Origin: Methylibium rhizosphaerae
GTDB taxonomy: Bacteria; Pseudomonadota; Gammaproteobacteria; Burkholderiales; Burkholderiaceae_C
Assembly (NCBI RefSeq): GCF_006386545.1
Contig: NZ_SWAR01000004.1
Span: 124,001 to 188,000, forward strand
Reading direction: 5' to 3'
Length of the DNA: 64,000 nt
In this document: positions 8,041-18,303 of the stretch, piece after piece
Numbering within the stretch: the first letter of the stretch is position 1
How the letters are laid out: each line of letters starts with the position of its first letter
Position numbers and translations under genes: made by a program
The notes under the pieces: generated by a model
Database searches by the model: none
What the model was told of the DNA's origin: nothing
What the model saw: the letters and a program-made list of their open reading frames with translations, nothing else

Positions 8041-9267
8041 TCACCACCAGGACTCGGCCTGGATGCCCACGGACGTGCCCGACTTCTTGTCGGCATACAC
8101 CTCGGCCAGGCGCCCGCTGAGCGTCTGCCGCGCCGCCTCGTTCCACACCGCGTGGGTCACGAACAGGCGGATGGTCGGGCGCGAACCGGCTTCGTTGCCG
8201 GCCGACACGGCGCCGGCCAGCGTGAGCTTGGTCATGTTGCGCGTGGGGCCGCCGTCGGTCTTGACCTGGTCGGTGCCCAGCTCGACGAGGAAGCGCAGCG
8301 GACCGCTGATGTGGGTGTCGGTGCGGCCGCCCAGCGAGTACCACTTGCTGTCGACACCGTTGTTGGTGTTGAGGCGGTACTCGCCGATCAGGTCCCAGGC
8401 GGTGCCCGCGCCCAGCTTGCCGGTCTGCTGCACCACGAGGCGGGTGTTCTTCACCTCGCCCTGCTTGTCGTGCTTGAAGCCCACCAGCGTGCTGCCGCCC
8501 AGCGTCCCGTTGATGCTCTGGTACAGGCCCACCGCAATGCCCTTGGGCTGGTCGGCCGGGTCCGTGCCGGTGACCTGGTTGCGGCTTTCGAGCTGGGCCG
8601 ACGGCGTGACATACACCGACAGCGAGCCGTTGGGCAGCGTGGGAATGCCGGTCACGCGGATCGGCAGCGCGAAGCGGTTGTTGTTGGCCGTGTCGAGGTC
8701 GCGCGGGTTCATCATGAACGCGAATGACAGCTTGGCCGTGCCGCCCAGCTCGATGTCCTCGATGCCGGCGCCGTCGCCGTCGTTGTTCTCGAGGAACTGG
8801 TCGTTGATGCCCAGCTGCAGGCGGTTGTAGAAGCGCCGGCCCGCCCAGACCTTGCCGTTGCCCAGCATGGCGATCTTGTTGCCGTAGGCATAGACCTGGC
8901 CGAAGCGGGTGACCAGTTCGGTGGTGCCGCTGCCGGCCACGGTCTGGTCGCCCGGCGAGAGCGAGGTCTGGAACTCGCTGCCGCCCCAGGCGCGGTAGAC
9001 GCTGGGCATGAAGTGCACGTACCAGTCGGAGCCTTCGTGGCTGGCGATCTTGGCGGCGAAGTTGGGTTCGATCACGTAGTCGCACTCGTTGCCCAGGCGC
9101 CATTTCGTGTCGGCGCCGGGCAGGCCGTAGCAGACCTGCGTGCCGCCGCGTGCGTTGACGCCGGTGCCGGCGCGGAAGTAGCCGCTGAAGTCGATGGGCG
9201 GCGCGGCAGAGGCCGCCTGGGCCAGCCCCGCCAGCGCGAGCGCAGTGAACAGCTTGGTCTTCGTCAT
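8041..9267 (-). CDS. Maltoporin (LamB-type outer-membrane porin)
   Basis: 408-residue outer-membrane beta-barrel porin for oligosaccharides. The signal peptide is about 1-22 (LAGLAQAASA, cleavage before APP). The mature start IDFSGYFRAGTGVNARGG is characteristic of LamB. The last residues (VGIQAESWW) end in aromatics, as barrels inserted by the BAM machinery do. Two cysteines in the first extracellular loop (CYG ... NEC) match the LamB disulphide. The start at 9267 has a strong AAGGAG site; the open frame extends further upstream without homology. Last gene of the sugar operon, so it probably brings the ABC importer's substrate across the outer membrane. Confidence 0.88.
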   Translation of the reverse strand: MTKTKLFTALALAGLAQAASAAPPIDFSGYFRAGTGVNARGGTQVCYGLPGADTKWRLGNECDYVIEPNFAAKIASHEGSDWYVHFMPSVYRAWGGSEFQTSLSPGDQTVAGSGTTELVTRFGQVYAYGNKIAMLGNGKVWAGRRFYNRLQLGINDQFLENNDGDGAGIEDIELGGTAKLSFAFMMNPRDLDTANNNRFALPIRVTGIPTLPNGSLSVYVTPSAQLESRNQVTGTDPADQPKGIAVGLYQSINGTLGGSTLVGFKHDKQGEVKNTRLVVQQTGKLGAGTAWDLIGEYRLNTNNGVDSKWYSLGGRTDTHISGPLRFLVELGTDQVKTDGGPTRNMTKLTLAGAVSAGNEAGSRPTIRLFVTHAVWNEAARQTLSGRLAEVYADKKSGTSVGIQAESWW

Positions 9268-9340
9268 TGCGATGTCTCCTTGGTCTCTCTTGGGGAAAAC
9301 GCCGCCTCCTCGGCGGCAGTGGGTGGATTCATGCGTCACG

Positions 9341-10459
<1,119 letters not shown>

Positions 10460-10460
10460 G

Positions 10461-11816
10461 TCAGAGGCCTCCTGCCAGCGCCGGCGCCGGACGCTGTGCG
10501 TTGAGCGTGGCCGCGCGTGCGGCGTCGATGTGGCCGTGGTACCAGTGGGCACTGTCCTTGAGGGTGCGGCGCTGGCTGGCGTAGTCCACGTGCACGAGGC
10601 CGAAGCGCTTGTCGTAGCCGGAGTCCCACTCGAAGTTGTCGAGCAGGCTCCAGTAGAAGAAGCCCCGCACGTCCACGCCCTCGGCCATGGCGGCACGCAG
10701 CGCCGCCAGGTGGCTGCGCATGTACTCGATGCGCTGCGCGTCGGCCACGCGGCCGCCTTCGAGCCGGTCGGCGCAGGCGATGCCGTTCTCGGTGACGTAG
10801 ATGGGCGGCAGCTCGCCGTACTGGCGCTTCAGGCCCACCAGCAGCTCGGTCAGGCCCTGCGGCCAGTTCTCCCAGCCCATGTCGGACTCGCCGTGCGGCT
10901 TGGGCGGCGGCAGCCCTTCGCTGGAAGCCCAGATGCGGGTGTAGTAGTTGATGCCCAGGAAGTCGAGCTTCTGGCCGATGACCTTGAAATCGTTGTCATG
11001 AACCGCCGGATAAACCGACACGCCGGGAGCGGTGGGATACCTCCCCTTGAAGATCGGGTCCATGTACCAGCGCACGAACAGCGCGTACTCGCGCTCGGCC
11101 TTCTGGCGGTCGGCTTCGCTGTCGGTGGCCGCGGTGACCGACGACTGGTTCAGCACGATGCCCAGCGGCGCCCGCGTGCCGACTGCCCGCATGGCCTGCA
11201 GCGCCAGCCCGTGGGACAGCAGCAGGTGGTGCGACACCTGCGCGGCGATCTGCGCGTCCTGGATGCCGGGCGCGAACTTGCCCACCAGGTGGCCCAGCGT
11301 GGCGGTGCACCACGGTTCGTTGTGGGTGGCAATGGAGCCGAGCCGGTCGCCTAGGCGGCGGGCGACCTGCGCGGCATAGTCGGCAAAGCGCTGGGCGGTT
11401 TCGCGGTTCTGCCAGCCGCCCTGGTCCTGCAGGGCCTGCGGCAGGTCCCAGTGATAGAGCGTGGCATGCGGCTTGATGCCGCGCGCCAGCAGGGCATCGA
11501 CCAGGCGGTCGTAGAACGCGAGGCCCTGCTCGTTCCAGGCGCCCTGCCCGAGCGGCTGCACCCGCGGCCATGCGATCGAGAAGCGATAGGCATCGACGCC
11601 GAGCGAGGCGATCAGCTCCACGTCGTCGCGCCAGCGGTGGTAGTGGTCGCAGGCCACGTCGCCGGTGTCGCCGTTCGCCGTGCGGCCGGGCGTGTGCGAG
11701 AAGATGTCCCAGATCGACGGGCCGCGCCCGTCCTCGTTGGCGGCGCCCTCGATCTGGTAGGCGCTGGTGGCCACGCCCCAGACGAAGCCGGGCGGGTACG
11801 GATGTGCAGCAGTCAC
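10461..11816 (-). CDS. Beta-glucosidase, glycoside hydrolase family 1
   Basis: 451-residue GH1 enzyme, presumably cytoplasmic as no signal peptide is seen. It hydrolyses beta-linked disaccharides or aryl-beta-glucosides with retention. The N-terminal FVWGVATSAYQIEGAANEDG (residues 11-30) is the family signature. The acid/base glutamate is E167 in THNEPW and the nucleophile E343 in YVTENG. It sits between a permease gene (34 bases upstream) and the ATPase gene (1 base downstream), so uptake and cleavage are in one operon; cellobiose or another beta-glucoside is the likely substrate. An intragenic operator-like site lies at 10985-10998. Confidence 0.93.
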   Translation of the reverse strand: MTAAHPYPPGFVWGVATSAYQIEGAANEDGRGPSIWDIFSHTPGRTANGDTGDVACDHYHRWRDDVELIASLGVDAYRFSIAWPRVQPLGQGAWNEQGLAFYDRLVDALLARGIKPHATLYHWDLPQALQDQGGWQNRETAQRFADYAAQVARRLGDRLGSIATHNEPWCTATLGHLVGKFAPGIQDAQIAAQVSHHLLLSHGLALQAMRAVGTRAPLGIVLNQSSVTAATDSEADRQKAEREYALFVRWYMDPIFKGRYPTAPGVSVYPAVHDNDFKVIGQKLDFLGINYYTRIWASSEGLPPPKPHGESDMGWENWPQGLTELLVGLKRQYGELPPIYVTENGIACADRLEGGRVADAQRIEYMRSHLAALRAAMAEGVDVRGFFYWSLLDNFEWDSGYDKRFGLVHVDYASQRRTLKDSAHWYHGHIDAARAATLNAQRPAPALAGGL

Positions 11817-11850
11817 TCGAAGGTTCCTTGGTCGAACGAGGTTGATACGG

Positions 11851-12696
11851 TCAGGACTTCACCGCGCCGGCGGTGAGCCCCTCGATGAGGCGGCGCGACG
11901 CGAACACGAACATCACGAGCAGGGGCAGCACGGCGATGGCCGAGCCGGCGCAGATGGCGCCCCACGGCACCTGGCCCGAGCCCTGCAGCGAGCGCAGCGC
12001 GAGCGGCACGGTGAACATCTCCATGTCGCGGATGACCACGAGCGGGCCGACGAAGTTGTTCCAGGAAGCGATGAAGGTGACGAGGCCGAGCGTGCCGAGT
12101 GCCGGGCCGATGAGCGGCAGCACCACGCGCCAGTAGATGCCGAACTCGCCGCAGCCGTCGATGCGCGCGGCATCGATCAGGTCGCGCGGAATGGCCGAGG
12201 CCATGTACTGGCGCATCAGAAAGATGCCCAGAGCGGCACAGGCCCCCGGCACGTAGAGCGCGCGCGGCTCGTTCATCCAGCCGAGCCAGCTCATGATCAG
12301 CGCGCTGGGGATCATGCCCACGAAGGCTGGCAGCAGCATGGTGGCCATGACCGCCGCGAACAGCGGCTCGCGGAAGCGGAACTCGTGCATCGCGAACGCA
12401 TAGCCCGCCAGCGAACAGAAGAACAGGTTCAGCAGCGTGGAGGCGGCTGCCACGTAGACGCTCCAGCCCAGGTTGTGCCAGAAGTACGGCAGCTTCTCGA
12501 GCAGCAGGCGCAGGTTGTCGAGAAAGTTCGTGCCGAACCACAGCGGCGGCGGCAGCGAGAGGATCTCGCGGTCGCTGTGCGTGGCGAACACGAACATGAA
12601 GTAGAACGGCGCGAGCATCAGCACGGCGCCGGCCGCCAGCACGGCCAGCGAGAGGACGCGCTGCGGGTTCATGGGGTTGCTCATTGCCGCGCTCAT
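11851..12696 (-). CDS. Sugar ABC transporter permease (MalG type)
   Basis: 281-residue inner-membrane permease with about six transmembrane segments. The EAA loop that docks the ATPase is visible as DLIDAARIDGCGEFGIYWRV (about residues 170-190). The start chosen at 12696 overlaps the partner permease stop by 4 bases. The N-terminus MSAAMSNPMNPQRV lacks a signal peptide, as expected for MalG-type subunits. Pairs with the MalF-type subunit to form the channel. Confidence 0.92.
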   Translation of the reverse strand: MSAAMSNPMNPQRVLSLAVLAAGAVLMLAPFYFMFVFATHSDREILSLPPPLWFGTNFLDNLRLLLEKLPYFWHNLGWSVYVAAASTLLNLFFCSLAGYAFAMHEFRFREPLFAAVMATMLLPAFVGMIPSALIMSWLGWMNEPRALYVPGACAALGIFLMRQYMASAIPRDLIDAARIDGCGEFGIYWRVVLPLIGPALGTLGLVTFIASWNNFVGPLVVIRDMEMFTVPLALRSLQGSGQVPWGAICAGSAIAVLPLLVMFVFASRRLIEGLTAGAVKS

Positions 12697-13667
12697 GACT
12701 TCTGCCCCAGCAGGCGATGGTTGGCCCAGGTGGTGGCGCCGATCAGCAGGAACAGCAGCCAGGCCACGGCCGAGGCGGTGCCGAAGTCGCCGTCGACGAA
12801 GGCGGTGGCATACATGTGCATCGCCGCTGTCTTGCCGGCCTGGTCGATGCCGCCGGTGCCGCCGGTGAGGATGAACGGCTCCTCGAACAACTGCAGGTTG
12901 CCGATGATGGTGAGCGTGACCGCGAAGAACACCATGGGCTTGAGCAGCGGCAGCGTGATGTGGCGGAACTGCTGCCACGGTTTCGCGCCATCCATGGTGG
13001 CGGCCTCGTAGAGGTCGCGCGGGATGGTCTGCATGGCGCTCAGGTACAGCACCGCATTCCAGCCCACGTAGCGCCACCACACCACGAAGGCGATCATCCA
13101 CTTGGTGTAGCCCGGCTGCGCCCAGTCCACCGGTGCGGCGGGGAAGAGCGCGCCGACCACCGGCCATTGCGACATCGACGTGAGCATCACGTTCACGATG
13201 CCGAAGTCGCGCGAGAACAGCGACGAGAACACCAGCGAGATCGCGACCGTCGACGTGATGAAGGGCAGGAAGTAGATGCCCACCACGGTGTTGCGCCAGC
13301 GGCCGAGCGCGGTGTGGAAGAAGAACGCGAGCGGCAGCGCGACGAGGTGCTGCGGCAGGCCCGACACGATGGCCAGCCACACCGTGTTGTAGAGCGACTT
13401 GTGGAACCAGTCGTCGTCGCGCAGGGAGTAGACGTAGTTGTCGAGTCCGACCCATCGCATCGCCTCGAGGCCTGCCGCCGGGTCCCAGCGATGGAACGAC
13501 AGGACCATCGAGAACAGCAGCGGGAACAGGCCGAACACCAGGAACAGCACGAAGAACGGGCTGATGAAGAGATACGGCGCCCAGCGCTGCGGCAGCCAGC
13601 GGCGGCGCACGCGCGGGGCGGCAGCGGCGGCGGCAAGGACCTGGGGCGATGACGAGGTGGCCTGCAT
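12693..13667 (-). CDS. Sugar ABC transporter permease (MalF type)
   Basis: 324-residue inner-membrane permease of the carbohydrate uptake CUT1 group. The first membrane segment is at about 30-55 (PYLFISPFFVLFLVFGLFP), with five more following. The EAA loop reads DLYEAATMDGAKPWQQFRH (about 225-243). A 4-base overlap couples it to the second permease. It starts 84 bases after the binding-protein stop, a gap that could hold a small attenuator; nothing definite is seen there. Confidence 0.92.
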   Translation of the reverse strand: MQATSSSPQVLAAAAAAPRVRRRWLPQRWAPYLFISPFFVLFLVFGLFPLLFSMVLSFHRWDPAAGLEAMRWVGLDNYVYSLRDDDWFHKSLYNTVWLAIVSGLPQHLVALPLAFFFHTALGRWRNTVVGIYFLPFITSTVAISLVFSSLFSRDFGIVNVMLTSMSQWPVVGALFPAAPVDWAQPGYTKWMIAFVVWWRYVGWNAVLYLSAMQTIPRDLYEAATMDGAKPWQQFRHITLPLLKPMVFFAVTLTIIGNLQLFEEPFILTGGTGGIDQAGKTAAMHMYATAFVDGDFGTASAVAWLLFLLIGATTWANHRLLGQKS

Positions 13668-13751
13668 GTGAGGAATTTCGGGCGTAGGCAGCCCCCGCGA
13701 GCCGCGTGCGGCGGCTCGCCTGGAGGGCTTTTCAGTGCGAGGTCGGCGGCT

Positions 13752-14996
13752 TCAGCGGCGCACGCGGCGCGCGATCTGCGCCTGTGCGTCGGCGAGGGCG
13801 GTCTTCACGTCCTTGCCCTGCTCGAGCACCTTCTCGAGTTCGGCATTGACCACCTCGCGCGCGATCGGGTCGAGCTTGTTGACCGCGGTGGCCTTGATCT
13901 GGTCGGCCGCCTGCTTCCACTGCTGGCGCGCGGTCTGGCCGCCCAGGTATTCGATCGGCTCGTTGATGAAGCTGTCGTTCTGCGCTTCGAGCAGCGCGGG
14001 GAAGGCGTCGAGCTTGCGGAAGGCCTCGATCTGCATGTCCTTGTTGAGGGTCAGGAACTGGATGAAGTCCCACGCCTCCTTCTTCTGCTGTGCCTTCTTC
14101 GGGATGGCATAGAACGAGCCGCCCCAGGAGGCATAGGCACCGCCGGGCAGCTGGGCCGAGCGCCACTTGCCCTTCTGGTCGGGTGCGAGCCAGTTGTTCA
14201 GGTGGCCGGCCAGCCAGGCGCCCATCATCTGGGAGGCGATCTTGTCGCGCTTGAAGCCTTCGCTCCATTCGTTGGACCAGGCGTTGATCTTGCCGTCGAT
14301 GCCGGCCACGCGGGCCGACTTTGCGAGCTCGAAGGCCTTCACGAAACGCGGCGTGGTGACCAGCGGGTTGCCCTTGGCGTCGAAGTAGATGCCCTCGCCG
14401 TCCTTGAGCCCCGAGCGGATGTAGATCGCCTGGATGTCGACCGCATTGCCGAGCATGTAGGCGCCGGTGGCGGCCTTCACCTTCTTGCCGGACTCGACGT
14501 AGGACTCCCAGCTCCTGGTCAGGTCGGCCTCCGAGACGCCGGCTTTTTCGATCAGGTCCTTGCGATAGAACAGCGCGCCCGGCCCGATGTCGGTGGGAAC
14601 GCCGGCCAGCGCGCCGGCGCTGCTGGTGCCCTGCGGCACGCTGAACTTCGACAGCTTTGCCCGATGCTGCAGCGCGTTGTAGGGCGCCTTGCCCAGGTCT
14701 TCCAGGCCGCCCGACTCGGCGAACTTGCCAATGAAGTCGAAGTCCACCGCCATCACGTCGGGCAGGTTGGCGCCGGTGGCCAGCGCGGTGGTCATCGCGG
14801 TGTGGTGGTCGGGGTAGGCCAGGCTGGTGAGCTTGATCTCGACGTTGGGCTTCACCTTCTTGTACAGCGGGATCGCCGCCTTGACCGCACGGTCGAGGTC
14901 GGGAAAGGACGCCACCGTCACCACCGTCTGCGCATGGGCAGCGGTCGCGGCGAGCCACACGGCCGAAGCGGCCGCAAGCGTTGTCTTCAGTCTCAT
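13752..14996 (-). CDS. Sugar ABC transporter substrate-binding protein
   Basis: 414-residue periplasmic binding protein of the carbohydrate cluster. Signal peptide about 1-22 (LAAASAVWLAATAAHA, cleavage before QTV). The mature part has the usual extracellular solute-binding fold, with GVPTDIGPGALFYRKDL in the hinge region and GGAYASWGGSFYAIPKKA, which often holds ligand-contacting aromatics. I chose the ATG at 14996 because AAAGGAGACC precedes it; the frame stays open for 36 codons upstream, through a tandem repeat. First gene of the operon, expected to be expressed most strongly. The ligand is probably a disaccharide, judged from the GH1 enzyme in the operon. Confidence 0.92.
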   Translation of the reverse strand: MRLKTTLAAASAVWLAATAAHAQTVVTVASFPDLDRAVKAAIPLYKKVKPNVEIKLTSLAYPDHHTAMTTALATGANLPDVMAVDFDFIGKFAESGGLEDLGKAPYNALQHRAKLSKFSVPQGTSSAGALAGVPTDIGPGALFYRKDLIEKAGVSEADLTRSWESYVESGKKVKAATGAYMLGNAVDIQAIYIRSGLKDGEGIYFDAKGNPLVTTPRFVKAFELAKSARVAGIDGKINAWSNEWSEGFKRDKIASQMMGAWLAGHLNNWLAPDQKGKWRSAQLPGGAYASWGGSFYAIPKKAQQKKEAWDFIQFLTLNKDMQIEAFRKLDAFPALLEAQNDSFINEPIEYLGGQTARQQWKQAADQIKATAVNKLDPIAREVVNAELEKVLEQGKDVKTALADAQAQIARRVRR

Positions 14997-15007
14997 TGCC
15001 GGTCTCC

Positions 15008-15037
15008 TTTGATGCACTGGGTTTTGATGCACTGGGT
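15008..15037. repeat. Perfect 15-bp tandem duplication in the 5' leader of the binding-protein gene
   Basis: TTTGATGCACTGGGT occurs twice head to tail (15008-15022 and 15023-15037), ending 12 bases before the start codon of the binding-protein gene. It covers the region just upstream of the ribosome site and so lengthens the leader. It is probably a recent slippage duplication. Confidence 0.85.
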
Positions 15038-15118
15038 TCTTTGGCATCGTTTTCATGATTGACCTGAAAAAGGCCGCAGGCGGCCCTGCAGCCTTCGTCG
15101 GCACCCTGGAAAATCCTT

Positions 15119-15132
15119 TGAAAAGGATTTCA
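15119..15132. promoter_or_regulatory. Palindromic operator candidate (TGAAA-N4-TTTCA)
   Basis: TGAAAAGGATTTCA is a perfect 5-bp inverted repeat, nested in a longer hairpin (AAATCCTT and AAGGATTT at 15111-15130). It lies about 125 bases upstream of the binding-protein start, in the divergent region controlled by the LacI-type regulator. It shares TGAAA-N6-TCA with the site at 15299. Confidence 0.4.
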
Positions 15133-15240
15133 TCGTCAACGGGGCGGAGTGTCTTCCCCTGTGCAAGCGAGCGTCAAGGGCGTACCCCCGCTGAAACCGC
15201 GGGTTAAGGGAAAATCCCGAGGGGAGGGTTTGGTCATGAA

Positions 15241-15257
15241 TTGGCAATCCTTGCCAA
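15241..15257. promoter_or_regulatory. Palindrome TTGGCAA-N3-TTGCCAA
   Basis: Perfect 7-bp inverted repeat with a 3-base spacer, in the divergent intergenic region. Size and symmetry suit a dimeric repressor, either the LacI-type protein encoded next door or a global regulator. Confidence 0.4.
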
Positions 15258-15298
15258 CCGCAAAGCAGGTTCGGCTAGGTGATTGCTCGGTGCACGGC

Positions 15299-15312
15299 TG
15301 AAATCGTTGTCA
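15299..15312. promoter_or_regulatory. LacI-family operator candidate with central CG
   Basis: TGAAATCGTTGTCA, 40 bases before the regulator's GTG start. Five of the seven base pairs around the centre are symmetric, and the centre is CG, the layout typical of LacI-family operators. The same sequence recurs inside the beta-glucosidase gene at 10985-10998. Confidence 0.4.
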
Positions 15313-15352
15313 TAATTTCTGCCATTGCGACCCTCCAGACGAGAATCCCGAA

Positions 15353-16402
15353 GTGCCAGCCTCCCGCTCCAGAGCCCGTCCTGCCCCCGCCCCCGTCGCC
15401 CCGGCCGGGCCGACCACGGTGATCGACGTGGCCCGCGTGGCCGGCGTGTCGGCCAGCACGGTGTCGCGCATCCTCAACGGCACGGCCCGGGTGGCCGACA
15501 GCAAACGCGCCGCGGTGGAAGAGGCGATCCGCCGGCTCGACTTCCGCCCCAACCTCTCGGCCCGCAGCCTGAAGATGGGCACCACCATGACGGTGGGCAT
15601 CCTGGCGCAGGACATCGAAAGCCCGTTCTTCACCCGGGCGATGCGCGGCATCGAGGAAGGCCTGGCCGACAGCGGCTATGCGCCCATCATCGTGAGCGGC
15701 CACTGGAATGCCGTCGAGGAAGCGCAGCGCATCCGCCTGCTGATGGCGCGCCGCATCGACGGGCTGGTGATCCTGACCGGCCACCTGGCCGACGAGCAGA
15801 TCGCCGAGTTCGCTCGCCACCAGCCGATCGTGGTGACCGGCCGCAAGCTGCGGCACGACCACAACCTGGTGGCCACCTGGCTCGACCAGACCGAAGCCGG
15901 CTACCTGGCCACCCGCCACCTGCTTTCGCTGGGCCATCGCCGCATCGCCCACATCGCGGGCCCGCGCGACCATGGCGATGCGGTGGACCGGCTGGCCGGC
16001 TACAACCGCGCCCATGAAGAAGCGAACCTGAAACCCGACCCGGCGCTGGTGACGCAGGGCGACTTCCTGGAAAGCGGCGGCCTGCTGGCGATGAACCGGC
16101 TGCTCGACAGCGGCGCGCCGTTCACCGCGGTGTTCGCTGCCAACGACCAGATGAGCTACGGCGCACGCATGGCGCTGTACCGCCGCGGCATCCGCGTCCC
16201 CGACGACGTCTCCATCGTCGGTGTGGACGACCTCCCCGCCTCGGCCTATGTGACGCCGCCGCTCACCACGGTGCGACAGCCGATCTACGAGATCGGCCTG
16301 TTTGCCGCCCGTGCGCTGCTGCACATGCTGGGCCAGCGGGTCGAGCCGGTGGACGTGCCGCCGCTGGAACTCATCGTTCGGGAAACGACGCGGCGGCTGT
16401 AG
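15353..16402 (+). CDS. LacI-family transcriptional regulator
   Basis: 349-residue repressor with a GTG start. After a Pro/Ala-rich leader of about 20 residues, the DNA-binding helices follow (VARVAGVSASTVSRILNG, residues 25-42) with the hinge near 60-75. A periplasmic-binding-protein-like sensor domain fills the rest (VGILAQDIESPFF; VDDLPASAYVTPPLTTVRQP near 290-310). It is divergent from the sugar transport operon and separated from it by 356 bases that contain several palindromes. It is expected to repress the operon until the sugar is present, and probably its own gene. Confidence 0.9.
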   Translation: MPASRSRARPAPAPVAPAGPTTVIDVARVAGVSASTVSRILNGTARVADSKRAAVEEAIRRLDFRPNLSARSLKMGTTMTVGILAQDIESPFFTRAMRGIEEGLADSGYAPIIVSGHWNAVEEAQRIRLLMARRIDGLVILTGHLADEQIAEFARHQPIVVTGRKLRHDHNLVATWLDQTEAGYLATRHLLSLGHRRIAHIAGPRDHGDAVDRLAGYNRAHEEANLKPDPALVTQGDFLESGGLLAMNRLLDSGAPFTAVFAANDQMSYGARMALYRRGIRVPDDVSIVGVDDLPASAYVTPPLTTVRQPIYEIGLFAARALLHMLGQRVEPVDVPPLELIVRETTRRL

Positions 16403-16522
16403 GGCGCCCCTGCGAAAGCGCAAGCCGGGTTCCCACTGCGGTGGTGACCAGCAAATGCTAGTCACACAAGTGGTTGTTCTATAAGCCTTTTTTTGTTGTC
16501 CAGCGAATTGCTAAGCAAGTCG

Positions 16523-18150
16523 CTAAGCATCCTGCACCCCGAAGTCGCGCAAGCGATACCTCCGGTTCTTGCCGCTACCTTCAATATCGAGAAACCCTCC
16601 CGGGCCACTCCAGCGCGACAGCAGGCGCGAAGCTTCGACTGTCGCGGACGGGGATTCCCCCAGACCCAGCAAACCGCGTAGCTCCCTGTTGCCGATGGAG
16701 CCATGGTCACGCAGGTACTCACGCGTCATCTCGGCATATCTCACGGGATTCAGGCCTCGCGATCGGGTGTACGCCGCCTTGCCCTTGAGCGCGGTAGCCA
16801 CCCCCTTTGGCAAGGTGATACGTCGCCGTCATCGTGTGACCGCGCCGCTCCAGCAGGCCCAATTCTGCGGAAGCCATCACCTCCAGTGCGGCTCTTGCCT
16901 CGTCGCGCTCCAACTGCAGCACTTCATGGGCTGCGGCAACGTCGATGAAGTCTGTGCGCAACAAGGCATCGAGCACCAGCAGGTGGTCCAGCGTCACTGG
17001 GGCACCCCTGGCATCGAGCTCCGAAACTATGCGAGCCAGTCTCGGGTTAGCACCTCTGTTGAAGATCCGCAGCGTCACTGAATGAGCATCGCTGGCGTAA
17101 ATCGGACGCCGCTTCCCGTATCTCAAGACCGAGCGATAGATACGCTTGCGACCAACGCCGGAGGACTCCACCAGCCTCAGCTTCACAAACGCATTGGCGA
17201 GCGTGCGATTGCGTGCTCTCGGTTCATGTCGAAGGATGTTCTCCGGGGTGATACCGGCAATGAAGCCACCGGGACTCACGATGACAAGTTCGTCCACCGA
17301 ATGCTTGATCAACACTTCCCCTGGGTCTGTGTAGTCGCGGTGCGTCAATGCATTGAGCACACCTTCGCGCACCGCTTCGATCGGGAACTGCGGAATACGC
17401 AGTTTGAACAAGCCCAGTTGCACTTCCTCTTCTGGATTGAGCGGGCCCTCAAACACGTTGTCTATGCGTTCGACGATCTCCAGCAGTGGCAGGCGGTCCA
17501 CATCGTTGCGTGCCACCGTCGTTTCGTCACGTAGCAACACATAGTGGAACTGAGCCTGAGGGCAGCGAGAGGCCAACACGTCCCTGCGTCCGAACAGCAA
17601 CAGCCCAGTATGGGTAACTCGGCCGTCACGCACAGCTTCGAGACCCGCCAAGAACTCATCGTCCCCCAGATCCAGCAAGGGGGAGGTTGCCGCCTTGGAG
17701 CGGAGAAAATTGCGCGCACGCTCTATCTGCACGCGATCAAGCTCGCCGATGCTTACGCATCAGCGGCTTGGCCGCTCCAGTCCAGCGCCCCAGAACTCCA
17801 GCGCGTCCGCGCGAAGACTTGCGGATCCAAAGGCATGCAGTTCTTGCCTTCACGCTGTTTGAACAATCCCGCAGTGGTGCCATAGGGCATGTGTGAACCT
17901 TCCGGAACCCGCACTACGAGCAACTGGCCTGAGCCTTCTGGCACCGTCAAGACAGAGACCTGCGCACTCAAGGACGGTGATGTTCCCTCGTAGATACCGC
18001 GACGGAACACATCCACGTCGAAGCCCTTGGCGCCGTGAATGGCCTTTGCGCGACCAGTCACTCGATCATCCACACCTCCAACCGGGCAAGCAGCACGTGC
18101 AAGTCGGAATCAGCGGGTAGGCTCAACCAAAGCTCCTCGACGATGGGGCC
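16523..18150 (-). pseudogene. Decayed AlbA_2/Schlafen-type ATP-binding regulator
   Basis: Three collinear pieces in different frames make up one broken gene. Near 18058-18150 an N-terminal scrap reads IVEELWLSLPADSD, the usual start of this family, but the next ~30 residues are missing. From about 18085 to 17753, GVDDRVTG and YGTTAGLFKQREG are AlbA_2-domain motifs, ending at a TAA. From about 17765 to 16806 the ATPase half continues (EAVREGVLNALTHRDYTD, residues for the GHKL-like fold). Beyond a run of five C at 16801-16805 a one-base shift is needed to reach a winged-helix-like tail (ending at 16523). Intact relatives are predicted transcriptional regulators of unknown targets. Local base composition is less GC-rich than in the flanking genes, in keeping with acquired DNA. 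Confidence 0.72.
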
Positions 18151-18303
18151 CGTAAGACACAACTTATCGGCGGTAGGCTCAGAGCGCTCCCTCGCGCTCA
18201 AACTCTTATGCGTCGCGCCACACCAGGCAGCGACCGTCGAGAGGATACCGTCTGCCACGAGGCAAACGCTGGTGCTGCGACTACACCAGCGCGCCGCGAC
18301 ACA

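Noticed and set aside
16509-16528. Direct repeat GCTAAGCA twice, near a T-run, after the LacI-type gene.
   Set aside because: It does not form an inverted repeat, so it is not a terminator, and it is too short to call a mobile-element footprint.
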